Shown in pieces: positions 7,479 through 14,166 of a DNA stretch of 22,523 bases. Below the pieces are notes generated by a model. The model was not told the DNA's origin. It saw only the letters and a list, made by a program, of their open reading frames with translations, and ran no database searches. The DNA is from a virus, in the IMG/VR virus record IMGVR_UViG_3300017756_000127, positions 1 to 22,523 of that record; one strand, written 5' to 3'. Both the position numbers and the translations under genes were made by a program. Numbering within the stretch: position 1 is the first letter of the stretch; each line of letters begins with the position of its first letter.

Positions 7479-8340
7479 TTTCCTTCTCCTTAGGTGCAAT
7501 GTGTGTACAGGTGAGTGTGCCAGCACGAGAACGTGTGACACGAATCTTATGGCCTTTAAGATTACCTACAAGGTCGTAGTCCATTCTACGACATTTAGCT
7601 GGTATTTTCTTCTTGAACATAGCCTTGGCTTCATCACCGATTGCCACGGCTTGCTTTGCGTCCATGATATGCTGTGCTTGAAAGCCGAACAGGTGGTCAT
7701 CTTCCTCTGACCAGCCATCTAGCTCTGTCATGTTCATGGTAAACATATCTGAGTAATCGACAGGAGGCAGTGATGATTGTTGTGATTCATCCCACTCACC
7801 AGACTCATACATTGACCAGAACTTTTTGGTGTTCTCAAGATACTGAGCGCACCATGAATCGTCCTTGCGAATCATACGCCACTCTAATCTGCAACGTACT
7901 CCAAATAGGGCAACGAGATAGCAACGGTCTGAGCCAGAAACAAGCATATGATGTTGGCATTGCGGTGCGTAAAATTCACACAACTCCTCCATATCCTTGA
8001 ACCCAAAATGAGCTTTAATTTCCAGTGGAGCATTATCGCCAACAACACGACCATCGAAGGTAGAATGCATAGGGATAGAGTTAATAAGAATAGTTTTGCC
8101 ACCCCCACGGAAGTTGACCTGTCGCTTTTCTTGTTCGGCCCATTTGTCGATGATGTATGGCTCGAGGTATGAGCCTGTGTCCATGAGTAGCTGGGTTTGT
8201 TTGTTGGGTTTCCAGACATCTTCACCTGTCTTCCTCCTTGCTAGGGTCATCCATTCTGTAATGTCGCCGTAAGCAATAGTCTTAGCGTCTGATGAACCAA
8301 TATAGGTGGCTCGTTCCTTGATTTGTGCTTCTGTAAGCAT
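7471..8340 (-). CDS. YqaJ-like exonuclease (PD-(D/E)XK), recombination
   Basis: 289 residues from ATG 8340, chosen because AAGGAG lies seven bases upstream; a longer frame to 8430 has no site. Motifs of the YqaJ/lambda-exonuclease fold: YIGSSDAKTI (13-22), GSYLEPYIIDKW (56-67, Glu 60), then STFDGRV (Asp 96) and LEIKAH (Glu 107, Lys 109), the D-x(n)-E-x-K catalytic set. These enzymes resect double-stranded ends 5' to 3' and hand single strands to an annealing protein, here encoded just downstream. Likely needed for recombination-dependent replication and concatemer formation. Confidence 0.88.
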   Translation of the reverse strand: MLTEAQIKERATYIGSSDAKTIAYGDITEWMTLARRKTGEDVWKPNKQTQLLMDTGSYLEPYIIDKWAEQEKRQVNFRGGGKTILINSIPMHSTFDGRVVGDNAPLEIKAHFGFKDMEELCEFYAPQCQHHMLVSGSDRCYLVALFGVRCRLEWRMIRKDDSWCAQYLENTKKFWSMYESGEWDESQQSSLPPVDYSDMFTMNMTELDGWSEEDDHLFGFQAQHIMDAKQAVAIGDEAKAMFKKKIPAKCRRMDYDLVGNLKGHKIRVTRSRAGTLTCTHIAPKEKENV

Positions 8341-8350
8341 GTTAGTCTCC

Positions 8351-8560
8351 TTAGTAATCGGCTTGCTTATATAAGTCAGGCCCGCATTCTTGAGATTCTT
8401 TATCTGCAAATGCATCGTAAACAGCGTCACGAAATTTGTATGAGCAGAAGTTTCTGTTTGTATTGAAAGACTGAACCTTACTGATGAAGGCTTCAGCGTT
8501 GTTAGTCATTGGTGCTATTTCCGTTGCCAACCAACGAAATTCTTTGCGTGTAAGTGCCAA
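8351..8560 (-). CDS. hypothetical protein, 69 aa, TTG start
   Basis: The best start is TTG at 8560, with GGGAGG ending seven bases upstream; there is no ATG in the right place, and a TTG at 8584 would lie at the edge of the dyad operator with no ribosome site. Sequence (MALTRKEFRWLATEIAP...) is helical and soluble, with KVQSFNTNRNFCSYKFRDAVYDAF in the middle and an acidic end. It opens the minus-strand recombination operon, directly under the divergent control region. Unknown family; DNA-binding or exonuclease-modulating roles are possible but unsupported. Confidence 0.65.
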   Translation of the reverse strand: MALTRKEFRWLATEIAPMTNNAEAFISKVQSFNTNRNFCSYKFRDAVYDAFADKESQECGPDLYKQADY

Positions 8561-8583
8561 TGGTATTCCTCCCTTGTATAACA

Positions 8584-8616
8584 ATTCACATTACCATATA
8601 TTTGGCTTATGTGAAT
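8584..8616. promoter_or_regulatory. dyad operator in a divergent control region
   Basis: Perfect 8-bp inverted repeat ATTCACAT (8584-8591) and ATGTGAAT (8609-8616), centred at 8600, with an inner near-palindrome CCATATATTTGG (8594-8605, 10 of 12 positions symmetric). It lies between the divergent genes at 8560 (minus) and 8627 (plus), the latter encoding an XRE-type regulator, so autorepression and control of the recombination operon are likely. A TTATAC box on the minus strand near 8575-8580 could be a -10 element; no good -35 is seen. Confidence 0.6.
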
Positions 8617-8626
8617 GGTGGTTTTA

Positions 8627-8854
8627 ATGAACGAAAAGCTTTTTACGTCAAATTTAATCAAGCAATTCCAGAGCCGTAGGTATCAACTTGGACTTACGCA
8701 ACCAGAAATTGACCAAAAAATTGGAGTCGGAACTGGACTCTGTGCTAAGTGGGAAACTGGTAACAGAAAGCCAACATTGTTTAATGCATATTGCTGGGCA
8801 GAGGTGCTTGGTTGCGAAATTAAATTGGAGGTAAGTAATGATATGCGGGATTGA
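8627..8854 (+). CDS. XRE/Cro-CI type helix-turn-helix regulator, 75 aa
   Basis: Single HTH domain with almost nothing else. The stretch YQLGLTQPEIDQKIGVG (about 19-35), followed by LCAKWETGNRKPT (38-50), is the standard HTH_3 pattern including the recognition helix and the W-E-x-G-x-R-x-P turn. Small size is typical of Cro-like repressors. Start 8627 is preferred over ATG 8615, which overlaps the right half of the operator; GGTGG lies five bases before 8627. It overlaps the resolvase gene by 17 bases. Target is probably the adjacent dyad; whether it serves lysogeny or lytic timing is unknown, as no integrase is present here. Confidence 0.8.
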   Translation: MNEKLFTSNLIKQFQSRRYQLGLTQPEIDQKIGVGTGLCAKWETGNRKPTLFNAYCWAEVLGCEIKLEVSNDMRD

Positions 8855-9293
8855 CCCTGGACTTACAGGAGGCATTTCATTCATTCACGGTGTTGATATT
8901 GTTGCTAGTAGAGTTCCTGTCACCAGTGTAGGCGGCAAGAAATTTTTAAACCTAGTAGAGATAATAAAGCTGTTAGATTTATATAAGCCTACTATGGTGT
9001 TTATAGAAAAGCAGCAGTCGATGCCAAACCAAGGCGTAGCATCTACATTTAAAACTGGCTTTAACTACGGTATTTACATAGGTTTGTTTACTGCTTTAGG
9101 CATTACCTATGCTGAAGTATCTCCCAGAAAATGGAAGAAAGAGCTTGAGGTTCCTGCTGATAAGAATCTAGCAAGAGACAAAGCGTCTGAGCTTATGCCT
9201 CAAGCGGCTAATAGTTGGCTATTGAAGTGTGAAGACGGTGTAGCCGAATCTGCAATGATTGCATATTGGGGCATACATAAGTCTCTTTATTAG
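8838..9293 (+). CDS. RuvC-like Holliday junction resolvase
   Basis: 151 residues, starting behind GGAGG six bases upstream. RNase-H-fold motifs in the right order: GIDPGLTGG (4-12, Asp 6), VFIEKQQSMPNQG (54-66, Glu 57), NYGIYIGLFTALG, VSPRKWKK (94-101), and CEDGVAESAMIAYWG (131-145, Asp 133 and Glu 137). This full acidic tetrad is that of active phage and bacterial RuvC enzymes. It would resolve branched intermediates made by the annealing pathway before packaging. It forms a two-gene unit with the HTH regulator and ends in a 4-base tail-to-tail overlap with the gene at 9290. Confidence 0.85.
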   Translation: MICGIDPGLTGGISFIHGVDIVASRVPVTSVGGKKFLNLVEIIKLLDLYKPTMVFIEKQQSMPNQGVASTFKTGFNYGIYIGLFTALGITYAEVSPRKWKKELEVPADKNLARDKASELMPQAANSWLLKCEDGVAESAMIAYWGIHKSLY

Positions 9294-9904
9294 TCGTATA
9301 TATCCGTTCCCCAAGATTTATCGCCGTAAATTTGGACTGCTAGTTGCATCATTTTGGTTAGTTCTTTAATAGAACAATCAACTGCATCTGCTTGAGATGT
9401 ACCGTCTGGGGCTAAGCACCATTCTAACTCTCTACCAAGATAATGTTGACACGACTTAACAAAGTCTTTGTATTTAGGAATTTGCTGTAAAAATTCATCC
9501 TCATTCCAAAGGTATTCATTGTCATCTTTGTCTGTGGCATCTTCATCCCATCCGTGGTCTTGTGGACTGAACCCATTACCAACACACACAATTTCTTCCC
9601 AGAAAAAAGCTATAGACTCTTTTGCTTCTTCTGCGTATTTATGCTCAACGACAATTTCAGCATCATCAGCTTGATATACTTCGCACAAGTCAACGCTTTT
9701 GCTGTGTTTTAAAATTGCTGGCATACATACCTTTTCGTATTCTGGTAAATAGAATGTGGCAATGCTATCTCTGTCGGCTTGATTTGCTTGCACAGCATCA
9801 TCCCAGCCAAGTAGGTCTGGTTTGCCTTTGCTGTCAAACTCTGGAAGTACAACATTGCTGTATTCTATATAAACTTCTGTGCATTTATATTTTCTTTTAG
9901 TCAT
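9290..9904 (-). CDS. hypothetical acidic protein, 204 aa
   Basis: Start ATG 9904 (MTKRKYKCTEVY) is supported by GGGAG seven bases upstream. After a short basic start the protein is strongly acidic, with patches such as DEDATDKDDNEYLWNEDEF, and carries five or more cysteines with no regular spacing. It follows the ParB-like gene by 20 bases and converges on the resolvase gene with a 4-base overlap. Its acidity could suit a DNA-mimic or protein-binding role, but that is speculation. No known family. Confidence 0.65.
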   Translation of the reverse strand: MTKRKYKCTEVYIEYSNVVLPEFDSKGKPDLLGWDDAVQANQADRDSIATFYLPEYEKVCMPAILKHSKSVDLCEVYQADDAEIVVEHKYAEEAKESIAFFWEEIVCVGNGFSPQDHGWDEDATDKDDNEYLWNEDEFLQQIPKYKDFVKSCQHYLGRELEWCLAPDGTSQADAVDCSIKELTKMMQLAVQIYGDKSWGTDIYD

Positions 9905-9924
9905 TACCTTACTCCCTATATTGA

Positions 9925-11541
9925 TTACTTGTACTGAGGCCAAGTACCAAAGGGATTAAACACAGGGTTCTCACCTAGTTCTTTGGATATGGCTTTTGTT
10001 CTTGCGGTACGAGATGCGTTAGACACCTTACCGAACAAGAAATCCTCCACCATAGACAGTTGGTCTGCCTTCCACTTGTTCACCCATGTGGAGTCTGGCT
10101 TGAACCAGTGGTGTCCTGCTGGTGTGTAATTAAATATGTTTTCTTGAACGACATCGGTGAGCATGTCATTGCGTGATATAGCCGTGATGCAACACGCCAT
10201 AAAGAAGTCATCAAGCTCTTCAGCTTCAAGAGACATACAGTAAGACATAGGAGAAGTTCCTGAGTCATTAAAAGCAGTGAGAGCATTTTCTTTGTGGTCA
10301 GCAATAATTTGCTCATATACAGGGACAGTATAGTCATCTGGAAACTCATCCTTTGGAAATGGGGCTTGTGCTTCTGCGTACAGATGGCCCACACGGTTGA
10401 TTGTTGAGTAGCTGTAGCCTAATGCTCTGTGGCATAGAAGAGACTTGAAGAAGCGAGTAATGCCCTTGTCACCTTCCTTGTAGTCATCCCACATCTGGCT
10501 TTTAACGTAGTCTGTGTAATAACCCTTAACCAAATCTTTTTGAGGTTTAGACATAGTAAGAGGCGTCACTTCTTCTACTTCGGCCTCTGGCTCGTTAGCC
10601 GCATCCTCAGCCTCCTTGATAGCAGATGGTATGAGATGCATTTCCTCAAGCTTGTAGTTGTAAGTGTTATAGGTAATGACCATAATCAAGTCTGCTTTGG
10701 GGCGTTCCGTATCATCCCAACTGCGTACAGGCTCTAAGCCACGGCATGCTGGGCTTGAGTAATAGTATTCGTCCTTGAGGTAAACGACATCAAAGTATTC
10801 TTGTGTGTAAAGAGCAACTAAATCGAGTATGTAAGCCTCTTGATATTCGTCAAACTTCTCCCGATTGGTAATGAACTCTTGGTTGCTGAATAGGTCTGAT
10901 TCAATCTGTAGGTCATCTCTAATCTTGGGCGTAATCTCAAACAGGCAGTTTTCTGTGCTTATCTTGCTGTCGAGCATGTGGCGTTTGACACCATCGGCAT
11001 TGAATGGCGGGTCAAACTCTTCACAATAGCTGTCCTGCTTCTCGGCAGTACCAAGCGTAAAAGCCTGTGCAACGCTCAAGTTAATCTTAGAGTCACGGAA
11101 CAACGCTCTGGCTGTATCAGATAGCTCAGAGAGGCTGACACGCTGTTTAACCCACTTGTCAGTGCGTCCAAATCGTACGGCAACTGAGTCGTAATCTTCA
11201 GTGCCATCAGCAACAAGAGCTTGGATAACATCACACTCATCGAGAGGGTGCATATCTTCACGCATCATGTTTGCATGGAGGCCAACTTCACCATCGTCTG
11301 AGTCAAGAACAATACAAGATACAAGGTCATTGCCTTGGTATAATTCTTTGAGTGCATCAAGCCTACGGTTGCCATCAATTACTTCGTATGAGTTGTCACC
11401 TTGGACAACAACAAGATTGTGTAGCATACCCTTAGATTGGATTGAGGCTTTTAGCTGGTCGATGCTATCTTTACTGGATTTTACTTTGCGTACATTGTTT
11501 GGGGAGTGTACAAGCTCCTCTAATTTAATTTGCTGTTGCAT
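9925..11541 (-). CDS. ParB-like CTPase/DNA-binding protein, 538 aa
   Basis: Residues 1-110 hold a canonical ParB N-terminal domain: NVRK (16-19), LKASIQSKGMLHNLVV (30-45), YEVIDGNRRLDALK (52-65) and NMMREDMHPLDE (91-102). The last two correspond to the GxRR and ENxxRxDLxPxE CTP-binding boxes. An HTH follows (about 116-140, YDSVAVRFGRTDKWVKQRV). Residues 200-538 form a long C-terminal part with no recognised domain, making it nearly twice the length of a chromosomal ParB. GGGAG precedes the start by eight bases. No ParA is in the window. It could segregate a plasmid-like form, act as a KorB-like regulator, or organise replication. Family clear, role open. Confidence 0.85.
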   Translation of the reverse strand: MQQQIKLEELVHSPNNVRKVKSSKDSIDQLKASIQSKGMLHNLVVVQGDNSYEVIDGNRRLDALKELYQGNDLVSCIVLDSDDGEVGLHANMMREDMHPLDECDVIQALVADGTEDYDSVAVRFGRTDKWVKQRVSLSELSDTARALFRDSKINLSVAQAFTLGTAEKQDSYCEEFDPPFNADGVKRHMLDSKISTENCLFEITPKIRDDLQIESDLFSNQEFITNREKFDEYQEAYILDLVALYTQEYFDVVYLKDEYYYSSPACRGLEPVRSWDDTERPKADLIMVITYNTYNYKLEEMHLIPSAIKEAEDAANEPEAEVEEVTPLTMSKPQKDLVKGYYTDYVKSQMWDDYKEGDKGITRFFKSLLCHRALGYSYSTINRVGHLYAEAQAPFPKDEFPDDYTVPVYEQIIADHKENALTAFNDSGTSPMSYCMSLEAEELDDFFMACCITAISRNDMLTDVVQENIFNYTPAGHHWFKPDSTWVNKWKADQLSMVEDFLFGKVSNASRTARTKAISKELGENPVFNPFGTWPQYK

Positions 11542-11792
11542 TATTGTGGCTCCCTGATTGCGCTTAATAACTCAAAGCTGTCACCCATTTCTAACTTGCC
11601 ATTGAACATTTCAAATGGAGAGTCAGTAAATGAATGTAAGTACACGGTATGTACTAATTTTTCTCTTGAGCGTTCATGGTCTCTTGTATAGATTTCAATG
11701 CTAACCATATTTGAAGCAACATCACCATCATACTCTGCATTTAAGACAACTTTAGTTGAATCAATAGACACGCTTGAATTGATGTATCCCAT
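11541..11792 (-). CDS. hypothetical protein, 83 aa
   Basis: Begins behind a strong GGAGG and stops in TAATG overlap with the ParB-like gene. Mostly beta: STKVVLNAEYDGD, MVSIEIYTRDHERSREKLVHTVYLHS, then SFELLSAIREPQ. It looks like a small compact soluble domain. Coupling to the ParB-like gene suggests co-regulation; function not recognised. Confidence 0.65.
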   Translation of the reverse strand: MGYINSSVSIDSTKVVLNAEYDGDVASNMVSIEIYTRDHERSREKLVHTVYLHSFTDSPFEMFNGKLEMGDSFELLSAIREPQ

Positions 11793-12004
11793 TATTTAGT
11801 CCTCCAAACTCTTACTTGTTCACTGCCGACAACCTTGCGCTGTACGGCACGTTTGTTACGTCTGAATAGCGAAGAGCAAAGCCGTTGTGCTTCTGTGGCG
11901 TTACTACATAAGACGCTATCATCTACTTCCATTTGGCTTGCAATCTTGCTCGTATGAGTCTCCCAAGCTGCATTCCAGATAGGAACATTTTTATCAATCT
12001 CCAT
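11792..12004 (-). CDS. hypothetical basic protein, 70 aa
   Basis: Starts at ATG 12004 behind GGAGG with a five-base spacer, immediately after the stop of the upstream membrane gene, and overlaps the next start by one base. The N-terminal half is helical and neutral; the C-terminal half is basic (SSLFRRNKRAVQRKVVGSEQVRVWRTK), hinting at nucleic-acid contact. Unknown family. Confidence 0.6.
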   Translation of the reverse strand: MEIDKNVPIWNAAWETHTSKIASQMEVDDSVLCSNATEAQRLCSSLFRRNKRAVQRKVVGSEQVRVWRTK

Positions 12005-12223
12005 CTAATCCTCCATTATCTTGGCAGTTATCTCTTTCGAGGCAAAGGCTACACCAATCCACAGGGGCGCACCAAGCACCGAAACAAGTAGAGTCGGATT
12101 GATTCCCACAGCCATTAAAAGTACTAGAATCGAGAACGATAATGTCATATGCACAGTGACGAACCACCCAATCCATCGGGTTTTGTCGTTTATACTCTGC
12201 CACTTGCGGATGTAATTTAGCAT
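12005..12223 (-). CDS. small two-helix membrane protein, 72 aa
   Basis: Two hydrophobic segments, at about residues 17-40 (WIGWFVTVHMTLSFSILVLLMAV) and 43-62 (PTLLVSVLGAPLWIGVAFA), between a basic N-terminus and the end KEITAKIMED. GGAG lies seven bases before the start; the stop TAG abuts the next ATG. A competing frame over the same bases is rejected. It is one of four small membrane proteins in this minus-strand operon, perhaps host-membrane takeover or superinfection functions (inference). Confidence 0.65.
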   Translation of the reverse strand: MLNYIRKWQSINDKTRWIGWFVTVHMTLSFSILVLLMAVGINPTLLVSVLGAPLWIGVAFASKEITAKIMED

Positions 12224-12225
12224 TT

Positions 12226-12411
12226 TTAATCTCCGTCATTGCAAATAATCTCTGTACCTTCACCGAGGCACTTCTGGCATGTAAGTAGCCTATCTTCTAT
12301 GTAACCACCGTGGTCATAGTCAGGGACACCAACCTCATAAAGAGTGGCTCCCTTGCCATCACATTCATCGCATTCGATTACATGTTCCAATTCGACATGA
12401 GGTAATACCAT
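12226..12411 (-). CDS. mini-protein with two DnaJ-type CxxCxGxG zinc motifs, 61 aa
   Basis: CDECDGKG (14-21) and CQKCLGEG (about 45-52) are two CxxCxGxG repeats, together able to make one DnaJ-like zinc centre; there is no J domain. Similar stand-alone zinc ribbons are common in phages and in small anti-TRAP-like proteins. The start lies behind GGAG with a five-base spacer, inside the end of the preceding 39-aa gene. Function unknown, probably protein or RNA binding. Confidence 0.7.
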   Translation of the reverse strand: MVLPHVELEHVIECDECDGKGATLYEVGVPDYDHGGYIEDRLLTCQKCLGEGTEIICNDGD

Positions 12412-12497
12412 GTGTACTCCTTCCCAAACAAATCTAAGAAACCTGCAATTATGATTGATATAAAAGCGTATAGAATAAGTGTTACTGCGGCGTTCAT
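12378..12497 (-). CDS. membrane microprotein, 39 aa
   Basis: ATG at 12497 follows GGAGG with a six-base spacer; the preceding gene's stop TAA is one base upstream. The first 22 residues form one hydrophobic helix (AAVTLILYAFISIIIAGFL), then DLFGKEYTWYYLMSNWNM. It overlaps the zinc-motif gene by 34 bases in another frame. The tail after residue 28 could be incidental to the overlap. Good ribosome site and coupling argue for a real gene; function unknown. Confidence 0.6.
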   Translation of the reverse strand: MNAAVTLILYAFISIIIAGFLDLFGKEYTWYYLMSNWNM

Positions 12498-12498
12498 G

Positions 12499-12918
12499 TT
12501 AAGCCTCCGTAAAGAATAGTGGTCTATAGTCTTCATTATTAATATCATCTGCGCTTCTAATTTTAAGCCATAGCTCCATTCGTGAACCTATAAATACAAC
12601 GTCTTTATTGAACTGAGTCAAGCTTGTTTTTGGGGGAATAACATCCCCATTTTCATCAACGCCAAGGAATATACCTCTGCCGCAAAGAGGCGATGGATAA
12701 TTTCTGTGAATCCAGAAGTATTGGTCTTCTTTGTAAAGACCTTCATCATCTATATAAACAGCATCGCCATTTTCATAGACTCTAACTGCTGTAAAGATTG
12801 TTGAGCCAATAAGCTCGTTGTAACCTTCATAACGTCCATTGGCTGTATTAGCTGGTGATATGGATATTGTCTGAGTGAAAGGGTCAATTACCGTTTCAAC
12901 TGATGTGAACTCTTGCAT
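12499..12918 (-). CDS. DUF3846-like protein, 139 aa
   Basis: Start at 12918 is set by AGGAGG five bases upstream. The segment from YNELIGSTIFTAVRV through GDAVYIDDEGLYKEDQ, then N-x-P-x-P-L-CGRGIFLGVDENGDV, to KDVVFIGSR follows the pattern of DUF3846, a small beta domain frequent on phages and plasmids (assignment from memory of the pattern). A C-terminal extension (MELWLKIRSADDINNEDYRPLFF) follows. Role unknown. An intrinsic terminator sits immediately upstream of its ribosome site, so its expression needs read-through or a promoter inside the 24-base gap. Confidence 0.65.
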   Translation of the reverse strand: MQEFTSVETVIDPFTQTISISPANTANGRYEGYNELIGSTIFTAVRVYENGDAVYIDDEGLYKEDQYFWIHRNYPSPLCGRGIFLGVDENGDVIPPKTSLTQFNKDVVFIGSRMELWLKIRSADDINNEDYRPLFFTEA

Positions 12919-12928
12919 GTGAACCTCC

Positions 12929-12943
12929 TGTGAATTGTTCACA
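12929..12943. promoter_or_regulatory. 15-bp palindrome TGTGAATTGTTCACA, candidate operator
   Basis: Perfect 6-bp arms (TGTGAA / TTCACA) around TTG. Two more TGTGAAC half-sites lie at 12904-12910 and 12918-12924. The arms share TTCACA/TGTGAA with the dyad at 8584-8616. The site sits between the T-run of a terminator and the ribosome site of the gene at 12918. Candidate binders are the XRE regulator and the ParB-like protein. Confidence 0.45.
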
Positions 12944-12978
12944 AAAAAAGGGTAGAGGCCATGAGGAACCCCTACCCT
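12943..12978 (-). terminator. intrinsic terminator after SSB
   Basis: On the minus strand AGGGTAGGGG and CCTCTACCCT form a 10-bp stem with one G-T pair and a 10-base loop (stem arms 12969-12978 and 12949-12958), followed directly by a run of seven T. It lies 26 bases past the SSB stop. Confidence 0.85.
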
Positions 12979-13004
12979 CTCATTCTATTCTAGGTTGGAG
13001 GCTC

Positions 13005-13436
13005 CTAGAACGGAATATCGTCTACAGGCTCACTGGTTGTACCGCCAGCCTGTGATGGACGAGATGCTGGTGCACCATCGTCTGATGACTTTGAGGCAAG
13101 ACGGAATGTGCTACCTGCACCTGCCAGCTTGACCTTGAAGGAACGTTGTTTAACACCGTCCTTCTCGTACTCCTCGATGATGGGGAAGCCCTGAACAAAG
13201 ACAGTCGTGCCTTTTGTTGCGTACTTCTCAATGACGTTGGATACGAGGCCCTTGCCATTGCTACCATCCCAGGCTTCTACACGATACCAGTGGGTCTTCT
13301 CCACCTTGTCGCCAGCTTTGGTAGTGTAGCCTTCATTGACTGCAACAGAGAAGTTAGCAACCTTAGTACCGTTTACGTCACGGATTTCTGGGTCAACACC
13401 AATGTTACCTGAGATAGTGATTTGTGCGAAGTTCAT
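13005..13436 (-). CDS. ssb: single-stranded DNA-binding protein (SSB)
   Basis: 143 residues from ATG 13436, chosen because AAGGA lies eight bases upstream; a frame from 13460 has no site. OB-fold SSB pattern: FAQITISGNIGVDPEIR (3-19), KVANFSVAVNEGY, KTHWYRVEAWDG (about 48-59), KGTTVFVQGFPIIEEYEKDG and RSFKVKLAGAG. The tail (about 118-143) is Pro/Ser/Gly-rich and ends DDIPF, the acidic tip through which bacterial SSBs recruit partners. It protects single strands made by the exonuclease and would work with the DUF1071 annealing protein. It has its own terminator downstream. Confidence 0.9.
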   Translation of the reverse strand: MNFAQITISGNIGVDPEIRDVNGTKVANFSVAVNEGYTTKAGDKVEKTHWYRVEAWDGSNGKGLVSNVIEKYATKGTTVFVQGFPIIEEYEKDGVKQRSFKVKLAGAGSTFRLASKSSDDGAPASRPSQAGGTTSEPVDDIPF

Positions 13437-13530
13437 GTCATTTTCCTTTACGTTAGACATTTGAGGGATGGGGGCATCACGTCTACACCCCCTGTCACGG
13501 CATTACGACCATCGTACGCTGGTATCCGTG

Positions 13531-13830
13531 TCAATTCTGTGATTTAGAATGAGGCGAAACATCCACCCATTCATAACCAAAACGATTCCACTTTGGCTTT
13601 TTATAACCTGCAATGCGTTTAGATACATACAGGACTGCGGATATGATACAGCCGCCTATGACAGCAGCCATCATGCCAGCGAATGTGCCAGCGAACATAA
13701 CAATGAGTAGCACCGTGGCACCTATGTCAATCGGTATGTCCCAAAAAAGCACTTTCTTAAAATCGAATTTGGCTAACAAAAATATTATTGCGAACGCCGA
13801 GAATACACCAGCGATGAAATAGAAGACCAT
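13531..13830 (-). CDS. small membrane protein, 99 aa
   Basis: Start ATG 13830 has GGAG six bases upstream. Hydrophobic segments at about 2-20 (VFYFIAGVFSAFAIIFLLA), 35-52 and 53-71 (GMMAAVIGGCIISAVLYVS) suggest three helices; the C-terminus is polar with KKPKWNRFGYEWVDVSP. It overlaps the end of the preceding membrane gene by 46 bases. Unknown family; the pair may act together in the host membrane. Confidence 0.65.
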   Translation of the reverse strand: MVFYFIAGVFSAFAIIFLLAKFDFKKVLFWDIPIDIGATVLLIVMFAGTFAGMMAAVIGGCIISAVLYVSKRIAGYKKPKWNRFGYEWVDVSPHSKSQN

Positions 13831-14027
13831 AATTTTCTCCATTGAATTTTGCCCAGCAACTCTAATGAGTCAACAACCCAAACGTGGGCCATGCCGAATA
13901 GAACTAAGCCAAGTACTTTGAGGAATACAGCCATAGCCGCTACTATACCTGATTTGAAAATCATGTAGGCGTAAAAGACTATAAGTGTGATTGCAATTAC
14001 ATATTTAATTAGCTTATCGTTTTCCAT
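13785..14027 (-). CDS. small membrane protein, 80 aa
   Basis: Starts at 14027 behind GGAG with an eight-base spacer. Two or three hydrophobic segments span about residues 8-52 (YVIAITLIVFYAYMIF, then GIVAAMAVFLKVLGLVLFGMAHVWVV), with a basic C-terminus (QWRKLWSSISSLVYSRRSQ). It is the first gene after the terminator at 14123-14160. Function unknown. Confidence 0.65.
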   Translation of the reverse strand: MENDKLIKYVIAITLIVFYAYMIFKSGIVAAMAVFLKVLGLVLFGMAHVWVVDSLELLGKIQWRKLWSSISSLVYSRRSQ

Positions 14028-14122
14028 TTGAGGCGCTCCATAGGTTTGTGACTTGCCTCCGGCTGTAAGTGATGCGTCTTTCTGACAAGAACCTCCGGAG
14101 GATAACCCTGTCTATTGCATAC
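14028..14122. promoter_or_regulatory. gap with a 10-bp palindrome and repeated CCTCCGG
   Basis: Between the terminator and the next minus-strand start. CCTCCGGAGG (14092-14101) is a perfect palindrome, and CCTCCGG recurs at 14056-14062 and at 14156-14162. A promoter for the downstream genes would be expected here, but I see no convincing -35/-10 pair. Confidence 0.35.
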
Positions 14123-14160
14123 AAAAAAAGGGAGAGTAGAGCTGTGAAGCCCCACCCTCC
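14123..14160 (-). terminator. intrinsic terminator after the 200-aa gene
   Basis: On the minus strand GGAGGGTGGGGCT and AGCTCTACTCTCC form a 13-bp stem (arms 14148-14160 and 14131-14143) with several G-T pairs and a TCAC loop, then C and seven T. The G-T pairs become A-C mismatches on the plus strand, so the signal is strand-specific. The stem starts six bases past the stop of the gene ending at 14167. Confidence 0.85.
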
Positions 14161-14166
14161 GGTCTG

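Noticed and set aside
11994-12263. 89-codon Cys-rich frame on the minus strand
   Set aside because: Covers the two-helix membrane gene in another frame; the membrane frame has the better ribosome site and abuts its neighbours' stop and start.
13506-13534. TTGACA on the minus strand upstream of ssb
   Set aside because: Good -35 but no -10 at any normal spacing, so not called a promoter.
14028-14088. 24-codon frame starting TTG after CCGGAGG on the minus strand
   Set aside because: Spacer of only three bases, rare start codon and no recognisable product.
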